Source: AP-15 sp963775875
GTDB lineage: Bacteria > Pseudomonadota > Alphaproteobacteria > ATCC43930 > CGMCC-115725
Assembly (NCBI GenBank): GCA_963775875.1
Contig: CAVZKP010000021.1
Coordinates: 62,001 to 126,000 of the forward strand
Direction of reading: 5' to 3'
DNA length: 64,000 nucleotides
Shown piece by piece: positions 42,211-49,381 of the stretch. Every line of letters starts with the position of its first letter. Position 1 is the first letter of the stretch. The notes under the pieces were generated by a model. It was not told the origin of the DNA and did no database searches. It saw only the letters and a list, made by a program, of their open reading frames with translations. A program made the translations under genes and the position numbers.

Positions 42211-42692
42211 CCGCCGCCCGCGCGATGCCCGCCCACCGCGCCGAGATCCAGGATCTGCTTGCCGAATATGGCGGGTTGCTCGATGCGGGCCAGTACGATG
42301 AATGGCTCGGCCTGTTTGCCGGGGAATGCCGCTACAATGTCGTCTCGCGCGAGAATTACGACCGCGGCCTGCCGGCGGCGCTGATCTTTTGCGACAGCCG
42401 GGCCATGCTCGAAGACCGCATCATGGCGTTGCGCGAGGCCAACAAATACAACATCCACACCGACCGTCACCTGATCGGCCTGCCGCGCCTGCGCCCGCCC
42501 GAGGATCGGGCGATCATCATCGAGGCGCCGTTCGCGGTGTTCCAGACCGACCAGGAGGGAGCGACCCGGCTGTTCGCCACCGGCCTCTACCGCGACCGGC
42601 TCGACACCGCCGGGGGCGGCCTGAGGATCCGCGACAAGCTGGTGCTGCTCGACACCTTCGCGGTCCCGACCCTGCTGGCGACGCCGCTGTAA
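42207..42692 (+). CDS. Aromatic ring-hydroxylating dioxygenase, beta subunit
   Basis: The 161-aa product starts MTAARAMPAHRAEIQDLLAE at an ATGA overlap with the alpha-subunit gene. It has the NTF2/SnoaL-like pattern of small subunits: EYGGLLDAGQYDEWLGLFAG, CRYNVVSRENYDRG, the RIMALREANKYNIHTDRHLI segment, and a C-terminal RIRDKLVLLDTFAVPTLLAT. Small subunits are mainly structural in the alpha3beta3 hexamer. The tight overlap implies equal synthesis of both subunits. Confidence 0.9.
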   Translation: MTAARAMPAHRAEIQDLLAEYGGLLDAGQYDEWLGLFAGECRYNVVSRENYDRGLPAALIFCDSRAMLEDRIMALREANKYNIHTDRHLIGLPRLRPPEDRAIIIEAPFAVFQTDQEGATRLFATGLYRDRLDTAGGGLRIRDKLVLLDTFAVPTLLATPL

Positions 42693-42704
42693 TCCGGGCC
42701 TCGA

Positions 42705-43142
42705 TCAGCCGGCAGCGGGGCTGTCCTCGCCGATCAGGGTCAGCAGCAGCGAGCGGCGGTGCGGCGAGGCGCGGTGTTCGAGCAGGAAAATCCCCTGCCA
42801 GATGCCGAGCTGCAGCCGGCCGTCGGTCACCGGGATCGTCAGCTGCACCTGGGTCAAGGCGCTCTTGATATGGGCCGGCATGTCATCCGGTCCCTCGTCA
42901 TTATGGCGGTAAAGCGCCATGTCCTCCGGGACGATCCGGCGCAGAAAGGCGTCGAGGTCGCGGCGCACTTCGGGCGACGCATTCTCCTGGATCAGCAGCG
43001 AGGCCGAGGTGTGCGGGATGTAGACCGTGAGCAGCCCGAACATCATTCGCTGCTGCTCGGCCCAGCCGGCGATGTCGCGGGTGATCTCCCGGATCTCGCG
43101 GGGTTCGGTGTCGATCGACAGTCGGGTCTGGGCAATGCGCAT
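42705..43142 (-). CDS. yjbQ: YjbQ family protein (UPF0047)
   Basis: YjbQ proteins are small trimeric enzymes; Escherichia coli YjbQ has thiamine-phosphate-synthase side activity, but the true role is unclear. From ATG 43140-43142 the product is 145 aa, starting MRIAQTRLSIDTEPREIREI. It has the YIPHTSASLLIQENASPEVR box, DDMPAHIKSALTQVQLTIPV, and the GIWQGIFLLEHRASPHRRSL ending, with the conserved histidines of the active-site cleft. The upstream in-frame ATG at 43226 adds 28 unconserved residues. Confidence 0.92.
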   Translation of the reverse strand: MRIAQTRLSIDTEPREIREITRDIAGWAEQQRMMFGLLTVYIPHTSASLLIQENASPEVRRDLDAFLRRIVPEDMALYRHNDEGPDDMPAHIKSALTQVQLTIPVTDGRLQLGIWQGIFLLEHRASPHRRSLLLTLIGEDSPAAG

Positions 43143-43310
43143 GGTCACGGCTCCTCCGACCCGCATATGGGTCGCGGCAATTGCCACAACAGCCGCGAGA
43201 TGGCTGGCATCATGCTCGCGCGCCATGCTGATCCCTCGCCAGACTGACCGCTATTGGGCTATAGGGGCAGGCCCGGCACGTCGCGAAACCCGGAACAGGG
43301 CGTTCGACCG

Positions 43311-44483
43311 ATGCAGAACACCCGGCTCGCCTCGCTCGATTTCGATCTCGGCCCCGAGATCGACATGCTGCGCGCCACGGTGCGCGGTTTCGCCGAGGAC
43401 CAGCTGGCGCCGCTCGCCGCCGAGATCGACCGCACCGACCGCTTTCCGATCGAGCTGTGGCCGCAGATGGGCGCGCTCGGGCTGCACGGCATCACTGTCG
43501 AGGAGGAATATGGCGGCGCCGGCATGGGCTATCTCGCCCATTGCGTGGCGATGGAGGAGGTGAGCCGCGCCTCGGCCTCGGTCGGCCTGTCCTATGGCGC
43601 GCATTCGAACCTCTGCATCAACCAGATCCGCCGCAACGGCAGCGAGGCGCAAAAGCGGAAATATCTGCCCAAGCTGATCTCGGGCGAGCATGTCGGGGCG
43701 CTGGCGATGAGCGAGCCCGGCGCCGGATCGGATGTCGTCTCGATGCGGCTGCGCGCCGACAAACAGGGCGATCGCTACGTCCTCAACGGCACCAAGCTGT
43801 GGATCACCAATGGCCATGTCGCCAGCACGCTCGTGGTTTATGCCAAGACCCGGCCTGAGGCCGGAGCGCGCGGCATCACCGCCTTTCTGATCGAGAGCGG
43901 GTTCAACGGGTTCCGCCCGGCGCAAAAGCTCGACAAATTGGGCATGCGCGGTTCGCCGACCTCGGAACTGGTGTTCGAGGATTGCGCGGTGCCGCAGGAA
44001 AATGTGCTGGGGGTGGAGGGCGAGGGCGTGCAGGTGCTGATGAGCGGGCTCGATTACGAGCGCGCGGTGCTTGCCGCGGGGCCGCTCGGCATCATGCAGG
44101 CCTGTCTCGACGTGGTGATCCCCTACATCCACGACCGCCGCCAGTTTGGCCAGGCGATCGGCGAATTCCAGCTGATCCAGGCCAAGATCGCCGATATGTA
44201 CACGGCGACAAACGCCTGCAAATCCTATGTCTATGCCGTGGCGCGGGCCTGCGACCGCGGCCAGACCACGCGCCGGGACGCCGCCGGCGCCATTCTCTAT
44301 GCGGCCGAGAAGGCGACGGCCATCGCGCTCGATGCGGTGCAGATCCTCGGCGGCAACGGCTATATCAACGATTACCCGGCCGGGCGGCTGTTGCGCGACG
44401 CCAAGCTCTACGAGATCGGCGCCGGCACTTCGGAAATCCGCCGCATGCTGATCGGCCGCGAAATCTTCACCGAGACCGCGTGA
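43311..44483 (+). CDS. ivd: Acyl-CoA dehydrogenase, probably isovaleryl-CoA dehydrogenase
   Basis: This flavoenzyme oxidises isovaleryl-CoA to 3-methylcrotonyl-CoA in leucine breakdown. The 390-aa product starts MQNTRLASLDFDLGPEIDML and has the FAD-contact blocks LAMSEPGAGSDV and LWITNGHVAST. The catalytic glutamate is E250 in SGLDYERAVLAAGPLGIMQA, the helix-G position specific to isovaleryl-CoA dehydrogenases; most other family members use a later glutamate. QILGGNGYINDYPAGRLLRD is conserved. The usual partner genes (methylcrotonyl-CoA carboxylase, HMG-CoA lyase) are not adjacent. Confidence 0.9.
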   Translation: MQNTRLASLDFDLGPEIDMLRATVRGFAEDQLAPLAAEIDRTDRFPIELWPQMGALGLHGITVEEEYGGAGMGYLAHCVAMEEVSRASASVGLSYGAHSNLCINQIRRNGSEAQKRKYLPKLISGEHVGALAMSEPGAGSDVVSMRLRADKQGDRYVLNGTKLWITNGHVASTLVVYAKTRPEAGARGITAFLIESGFNGFRPAQKLDKLGMRGSPTSELVFEDCAVPQENVLGVEGEGVQVLMSGLDYERAVLAAGPLGIMQACLDVVIPYIHDRRQFGQAIGEFQLIQAKIADMYTATNACKSYVYAVARACDRGQTTRRDAAGAILYAAEKATAIALDAVQILGGNGYINDYPAGRLLRDAKLYEIGAGTSEIRRMLIGREIFTETA

Positions 44484-44574
44484 CAGCCCCTTTAATAAAG
44501 GGAAATTCTGGCTCGAGCAGACGGCCCGCTGCATTGAGATTGACAGGCATCGCCAGCATCCCCAATCCTTTGTC

Positions 44575-44817
44575 ATGGCTGAGATGGTCACCCTCGAATT
44601 CCTCGGCAGACAGTTCGAACGTGTTTTCACCGAACTGGCGGTGATCCGCGATGAGCAGAAGGCGATCCGCGAGGATCTGACTGTGTTGACGAGTATCGTG
44701 TTGCGCCATGATGCCACTCTCAACGGCATCCTCGATCAATTGCACGCGCTGACTGCGCAGCATAACCGGTTCGACATCCGTCTGCGCCGGCTCGAGGAAC
44801 AGCAGACCACCCGGTGA
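44575..44817 (+). CDS. Small predicted coiled-coil protein
   Basis: The 80-aa product, MAEMVTLEFLGRQFERVFTE onward, is almost entirely helical with heptad-like leucine/isoleucine spacing. It ends in the charged RFDIRLRRLEEQQTTR. It resembles the many small uncharacterised coiled-coil proteins of Alphaproteobacteria, but I recognise no family. It lies 92 bp after the acyl-CoA dehydrogenase gene and 9 bp before ridA, so it may be co-transcribed. Confidence 0.6.
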   Translation: MAEMVTLEFLGRQFERVFTELAVIRDEQKAIREDLTVLTSIVLRHDATLNGILDQLHALTAQHNRFDIRLRRLEEQQTTR

Positions 44818-44826
44818 GGCCATGAT

Positions 44827-45221
44827 ATGCGCCGGCTGATCGCCTCCGGCTCGCCGTTCGAGGCGGCAGCCGGGTACAGCCGGGCGGTCGCCGACGGCGA
44901 GTGGGTCTTTGTCGCCGGCACCACCGGGTTCGACTATGCGCAAATGACGATCGCCGAGGACCCGGCCGAGCAGGCGCGCCAGGCCTTGCGCAACATCGAG
45001 CAGGCGCTGGCCGAGGCCGGCGCCGGCCTCGCCGATGTGGTGCGGGCCCGCTACTACCTGCCCGACGCCGCCGATTGGCCGGCGGTTGCGGCGGTGCTGG
45101 GCGAGGCGTTCGGCGCGATCCGCCCGGCGGCGACGGCGCTGATCTGCGGCCTGATAGATCCGCGCATGAAGATCGAGATCGAGGTGACCGCGCGTCGCCC
45201 GGCGGCGGCGCGACAGGCTGA
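44827..45221 (+). CDS. ridA: RidA family protein (YjgF/UK114), end frameshifted
   Basis: RidA proteins hydrolyse reactive enamine/imine intermediates made by PLP enzymes such as threonine dehydratase, which is encoded about 1.2 kb downstream on the other strand. The product starts MRRLIASGSPFEAAAGYSRA and has WVFVAGTTGFDYAQMTIAED, VVRARYYLPDAADW and the binding-site region MKIEIEVTARRP near residues 115-126, with the arginine before the last strand. As read, the frame has no stop until 45621, inside the next genes. One missing base near 45199-45201 would end it as ...RRPGGGATG at TGA 45219-45221, the normal length of about 131 aa. Confidence 0.8.
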
Positions 45222-45391
45222 CCAACCGAGGGCGGGCCGGCGCGAGGCCGATGCCCCCGCTCGGCTGGCGCGCGAGCCGCCGGGATGCTTGATCAAAAAT
45301 CCGGATAGTCGAAACCGCCTAAAATTTAGTCGGAACCGAGTCGGCCGCGCGCTCGTATACGGGGACGAAAGCGCTGAGCGAGGGTGCTGCC

Positions 45392-45466
45392 ATGGGTGCA
45401 ATTCTGCTGTGGCTGCTGGGCATACCGATACCGATCATCATTCTGCTGCTGCTGATCTGGCATTGA
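45392..45466 (+). CDS. 24-aa hydrophobic membrane microprotein
   Basis: ATG 45392 follows GAGGG by about 8 bases and encodes MGAILLWLLGIPIPIIILLL ending LIWH. This is one membrane helix with a central GIPIP kink and almost no polar residues. It lies 13 bp before the start of the 299-aa membrane protein, suggesting one operon. Tiny peptides with this pattern recur in Alphaproteobacteria as unnamed proteins; I infer a membrane-stress or helper role only from context. Confidence 0.65.
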   Translation: MGAILLWLLGIPIPIIILLLLIWH

Positions 45467-45479
45467 GGGACGCATCGTC

Positions 45480-46379
45480 ATGGTTATGGAAGCCTCGAAC
45501 AGCCCGGCCCGAGACGGCCGCGTCCTCGCCGCGCCGATCGCAGCGGTCGAAAGCGCGGTCTCGGCGGTGTCGTGGCCGGCGATCATCGGCGGCGCGTTTG
45601 CGATTGGCGGGGTCGGCCTGATCCTGTTGGTGCTTGGCTCCGGCCTTGGCCTCGCCTCGGTCTCGGCATGGCCGAATTCCGGACCTTCAGCGACCACTTT
45701 CGGCGTCGCCGCGGCGATATGGCTGATCGCGGTCCAGTGGATCTCCGCCGCCTTTGGCGGCTATCTCACCGGCCGCTTGCGGACCAAATGGGCCGGGGTT
45801 CATAGCGACGAGGTCTATTTCCGCGACACCGCTCACGGCTTTCTGGCATGGGCCCTGGCTGCCGTGGTGATGGCGGCGGCGCTGTCCTCGGCGGCCTCAT
45901 CCTTGGTCGGCGGGGTGGCGCGGGCCACCGCTGCGGCGGCGACGCAGAGCGCCGGTGCAGCCCCGTCGGGGGTGGCCAATCCGACCGGATATCTGGTCGA
46001 CATGTTGTTCCGCTCCGACCATCCCGGCCTCTCCGCGACATCACCGGAAATCCGCGGCGAGGCGTCGCGGATCATCGCCGCCGGGCTCGCCAACGGCGAG
46101 GTTCCCGCCGCCGACAAGACCTATCTCGCGCAGCTGGTATCGGCCCGCACCGGCCTCAGCCAGCCCGACGCCGCGAAGCGGGTGGACGACGTGATCGCCA
46201 AGGCGCAGGCCGATCAGGCCAAGGCCCGCCAGGCGGCTGATAAAGCCCGCAAGGCGGCGGCGACCGCAGCGTTTTTCACCGCCTTCGCCATGCTGATCGG
46301 CGCCTTCATCGCGGCGGTGGCGGCGACGGTCGCCGGCCATCGCCGCGACGAGGTGCTGGCCCGCCGCCGCGTCGTCTAG
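45480..46379 (+). CDS. Uncharacterised membrane protein with coiled-coil segment
   Basis: The 299-aa product has N-terminal helices (SWPAIIGGAFAIGGVGLILL; FGVAAAIWLIAVQWISAAFG; FLAWALAAVVMAAALSSAAS) and a periplasmic or cytoplasmic linker. An Ala/Lys-rich heptad region (IAKAQADQAKARQAADKARK) precedes a final helix, FFTAFAMLIGAFIAAVAATV, and a basic end. The SWPAI-G start, GGYLTGRLRTKWAGVHSDEV loop and FRDTAHGFLAWA segment are shared with proteins often labelled PhnA-like or hypothetical in Rhizobiales. No enzyme motif is seen. Confidence 0.75.
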   Translation: MVMEASNSPARDGRVLAAPIAAVESAVSAVSWPAIIGGAFAIGGVGLILLVLGSGLGLASVSAWPNSGPSATTFGVAAAIWLIAVQWISAAFGGYLTGRLRTKWAGVHSDEVYFRDTAHGFLAWALAAVVMAAALSSAASSLVGGVARATAAAATQSAGAAPSGVANPTGYLVDMLFRSDHPGLSATSPEIRGEASRIIAAGLANGEVPAADKTYLAQLVSARTGLSQPDAAKRVDDVIAKAQADQAKARQAADKARKAAATAAFFTAFAMLIGAFIAAVAATVAGHRRDEVLARRRVV

Positions 46380-47344
46380 GCGTCGTCGTCCGGCTCTCCG
46401 AGCACTTCGGCGAACAGGCTGCGGTCGATATTGCCGCCGGACTGGATCACCGCGACCCGCTTGCCGGTGAGGCGGTCGCGCTCCTGCAACGCCGCGGCGA
46501 GCGCGGCGGCGCCCGCACCCTCGGCGACGTTGTGGGTGTCGGTGAAGAGGATGCGCATCGCCCGGCGGATCTCCGCCTCCGACACCGTCACGATACGGGC
46601 GGCGCCGCGGCGGATCACCTCGAGCGCGGCGGCATCGGGGACCCGCACCGCGAGACCGTCGGCGATGGTTTCGGCGGAGTTGGTATGGACCGGCATGCCG
46701 GCGGCGAGGGACAGCGCGTAGCTCGGCGCGGCGGCCGCGACGACGCCGACAATCTCGGTCTTGAGGCCGAGCCCCTCGCGCGCGGCGATCATCCCGGAAA
46801 TGCCGCTGCCGAGCCCGATCGGCACATAGACAATATCGAGATCGGGCACCGCGCGGAACAGTTCGAGCCCGTAGCTCGCCACCCCGCGCACCAGCAGCGG
46901 ATCATAGGAGCGCACCAGGTGCAGCCGGTCGCGCTCGGCCAGGGCGACGGCGTGCTCATAGGCGGCCTGGAAATCGTGGCCCGCTTCGACGAGGCGCGCG
47001 CCGAACGCCGCCATCGCCCGGTTCTTCTCGACGCTGTTGCCGTGCGGCACGACGATCGTCGAGCGCAGGCCCAGACGCGATGCGGCAAAGGCGATGCTCT
47101 GCCCGTGATTGCCGCGGGTCGCCGTCACCACGCCGCGGATCTGCGGCTGCGCGCGCCGGATCTCGTCGAGATAGACGAGGCCGCCGCGCAGCTTGAAGGC
47201 GCCGATCGGGGTGTGGTTCTCGTGCTTGACCCACAGCTCGGCGCCGACCCGCCGCGACAATAGCGGCCAGCAATATTGCGGCGTCGGCGGCACCACGCTG
47301 CGAACCAGGGCGGCGGCGGCGTCGAGGGTGTCGAGATCGGTCAT
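46376..47344 (-). CDS. PLP-dependent threonine dehydratase-like enzyme
   Basis: This fold type II PLP enzyme probably deaminates threonine or serine to the 2-oxo acid. The 322-aa product starts MTDLDTLDAAAALVRSVVPP. K51 in HTPIGAFKLRGG is the PLP lysine, TRGNHGQSIA binds the cofactor phosphate region, and GSGISGM is the glycine-rich loop. There is no C-terminal ACT regulatory domain, so it resembles catabolic TdcB-type dehydratases, not IlvA. It converges on the membrane protein gene with a 4-bp overlap of ends. Nearby ridA would handle its enamine product. Confidence 0.85.
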   Translation of the reverse strand: MTDLDTLDAAAALVRSVVPPTPQYCWPLLSRRVGAELWVKHENHTPIGAFKLRGGLVYLDEIRRAQPQIRGVVTATRGNHGQSIAFAASRLGLRSTIVVPHGNSVEKNRAMAAFGARLVEAGHDFQAAYEHAVALAERDRLHLVRSYDPLLVRGVASYGLELFRAVPDLDIVYVPIGLGSGISGMIAAREGLGLKTEIVGVVAAAAPSYALSLAAGMPVHTNSAETIADGLAVRVPDAAALEVIRRGAARIVTVSEAEIRRAMRILFTDTHNVAEGAGAAALAAALQERDRLTGKRVAVIQSGGNIDRSLFAEVLGEPDDDA

Positions 47345-47399
47345 GGCCGACCCATTTGCGCGAGCGGGCCGGGCCGGCAATAACCGGCTGAGGCCGGTC

Positions 47400-48191
47400 T
47401 CACCATTTGTTGCGCAGCTCGCGCAGCTTCAGGAAGACGGTCCGCTGGTCGGGATTGTCGGGCAGGTCGGGGAAGGCTTCGCGCAAGCGGCGGATCACCG
47501 ATGGGCTGGTCAGCCGGAAGAAGGTGTTGATTTCGCGTTCCTGCGCCAGGGTGGTGACCAATGCCCGATTGGTGTCCTGCTGCTCGACCTGCGGCAGCAT
47601 CCCCTTGGCCCTCGCATTGTCGGGCTCGCGGTCGAGGGTGAAAGCGAGATTGCGCGCGATGTAGTCGTGGCCGGGGTAGATCAGGGTCTCCTCCGGCAAT
47701 TTGGTCAACTGGCCGACGAAGGTGTTGTACAGCTCGTTCGGATGGCCGCCATTGTGGCAGTTTCCGGCGCCGGCGTTGAACAGGGTGTCGCCGCAGAACA
47801 ATGCCGGCGTGTCGCCATGCGCGGTGATGCAGATATGCGACATGGTATGGCCCGGCGTGTCGAGGCATTCGAGCTCGACGGTCTTGCCGACCTTGATCAC
47901 GTCGCCGGCCCGCAACCCCTGGTCCATCTCCGGGATCTTGTCCTTGGCGTTGACATGGGCCAGCACCTTGGCGCCGGTCGCGGCGATCATCTGCGGATTG
48001 CCGCCGGTATGGTCGCGATGCTCGTGGGTATTAAGGATCTGGGTGATGGTCCAGCCCCGCGCCTTGGCGGCGGAGAGGCACTTTTCGTGGTCCAGCGGAT
48101 CGACCGCCAGCGCCTCGCCGGTCTCGCGGCAGGCGATCAGATAGTTGAAATTGCGGCCCGCATTGGCGGTCCAGATCTGTTCGACGATCAT
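47400..48191 (-). CDS. gloB: Hydroxyacylglutathione hydrolase (glyoxalase II-like)
   Basis: Glyoxalase II hydrolyses S-lactoylglutathione to lactate and glutathione. The 263-aa metallo-beta-lactamase-fold protein starts MIVEQIWTANAGRNFNYLIA. The binuclear metal motif is H56-x-H58-x-D60-H61 (NTHEHRDHTGG). Further ligands are in DTPGHTMSHI and FCGDTLFNAGAGNCHNG, and IYPGHDYIARNLAF is the GloB-type third histidine region. The C-terminal LREAFPDLPDN..TVFLKLRELRNKW fits GloB. It is 55 bp upstream of the dehydratase gene in the same direction. Confidence 0.88.
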   Translation of the reverse strand: MIVEQIWTANAGRNFNYLIACRETGEALAVDPLDHEKCLSAAKARGWTITQILNTHEHRDHTGGNPQMIAATGAKVLAHVNAKDKIPEMDQGLRAGDVIKVGKTVELECLDTPGHTMSHICITAHGDTPALFCGDTLFNAGAGNCHNGGHPNELYNTFVGQLTKLPEETLIYPGHDYIARNLAFTLDREPDNARAKGMLPQVEQQDTNRALVTTLAQEREINTFFRLTSPSVIRRLREAFPDLPDNPDQRTVFLKLRELRNKW

Positions 48192-48586
48192 TGCTCGCCC
48201 CTCTCGCTGTGATCGCGGTCGGAATGAAAGGCGGGCACTCGGCGCGCCTGTCCGCTTCTATTGCGCGGCGGCGGTCTTGTCCATCGCCGAGCACTCGCGG
48301 TGGCGTCGCGGGATGGCCGCCATCGCGGCCCCCGGATTCCCCGCTCGAAGCCATCCCGCTCGCTGCCGCCCGTGGTGAAGTGCCGCAGCCAGCCTGTGAG
48401 GATTTTGCGGCGCAACATCTTAATCTGCCGCTTAATACAGAGCCTTAGGCATCATGGGCAACCGTTCCGCTAGGGCATTTTTGCGATGCCGGCGGTGCGG
48501 CGCTTGGGGATAGGCGCCTCTTCCTGGGCGTAAACATGGTTCCGGGCTTTGACGTTTTTGGGACGGCGGCGGCTTAGTCTGCAGGG
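48192..48586. other. 395-bp gap between divergent genes
   Basis: The interval between gloB (minus) and the SDR gene (plus) has no supported gene. Near its right end TTGACG (48549-48554) is followed after 17 bp by GCTTAG (48572-48577). If used, transcription would begin almost at the SDR ATG, a leaderless arrangement; the -10 match is poor, so I only note it. Confidence 0.4.
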
Positions 48587-49381
48587 ATGCGCTCACCTTT
48601 CCCCGTAACCATCATCACCGGCGCTTCGAGCGGGCTCGGCTCCGCCTTGGCCCACGCCTATGCCCGGCCGCAGGCGGTGCTGGGGCTGCTCGGCCGCGAT
48701 CGGCACCGGTTGCGGGCGACCGCCGAGGCCTGCGAGGCAAAGGGGGCCCGCGCCAAGGCGGCCTCGATCGACGTCGCCGACGCCCCGGCGATGGCTGCAT
48801 GGCTCGGCCAATTCGATCGCGAGCACCCGGTCGATCTGGTGGTCGCCAATGCCGGGATCTCGGCCGGGCCGGAGCCCGACAGCCCGTCGGAGGGGGTCGA
48901 GACCGCGACCCGGCAAATCTGCGTGAACCTGCTGGGCGCGATCAACACGGTCGAGCCGCTGCTGCCGGCAATGTGCGCCCGGGGTCGCGGGCAGGTGGCG
49001 GTGGTGGCGTCGATCGCCGCCTATCGCGGGCTGCCCTACAGCCCCGGCTATTGTGCGAGCAAGGCCGGGTTGCGCGCCTATGCCGAAGCGCTGCGGCCGC
49101 GGCTGGCGCCGCGCGGGGTCGGGGTGACGATCGTCTGCCCCGGATTTTTCAATTCGCCGATGACCGACCGCTTCAACGGTCCGACCCCGTTCCTTGCCAC
49201 CGGCGAGGCTGCCGCCCGCATCGTCAAGCGCGGCATCGATCGCGGCCGGCGCCGGGTCGCCTTTCCGTGGCCGCTGGTGCTCGGCCTGCAGTTCTGCGAC
49301 ATCGCGCCGGCTTTCATCGGCGACGCGATCCTGCGGCGGTTTCGCTTTCATATCCGCCCGGCCTGGGTACAGGATGAGTGA
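48587..49381 (+). CDS. Short-chain dehydrogenase/reductase
   Basis: A classical NAD(P)-dependent SDR of 264 aa. The cofactor loop TGASSGLG is at residues 11-18, NAG at about 86-88, and the catalytic Tyr-x3-Lys in SPGYCASKAGLRAYAEALRP. The C-terminal part VKRGIDRGRRRVAFPWPLVL may include a membrane-associated segment, as in SDRs of capsule and lipid clusters. Its stop overlaps the start of the next gene by 8 bp, so the two are coupled. The substrate is unknown. Confidence 0.87.
   Translation: MRSPFPVTIITGASSGLGSALAHAYARPQAVLGLLGRDRHRLRATAEACEAKGARAKAASIDVADAPAMAAWLGQFDREHPVDLVVANAGISAGPEPDSPSEGVETATRQICVNLLGAINTVEPLLPAMCARGRGQVAVVASIAAYRGLPYSPGYCASKAGLRAYAEALRPRLAPRGVGVTIVCPGFFNSPMTDRFNGPTPFLATGEAAARIVKRGIDRGRRRVAFPWPLVLGLQFCDIAPAFIGDAILRRFRFHIRPAWVQDE

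Noticed and set aside
44467..45225. 252-codon minus-strand ORF over the coiled-coil and ridA genes
   Set aside because: Antisense shadow of RidA; the sense strand has the conserved family sequence.
48549..48577. Leaderless promoter immediately before the SDR gene
   Set aside because: TTGACG with 17-bp spacing is present, but the -10 (GCTTAG) is too weak to annotate as a feature.
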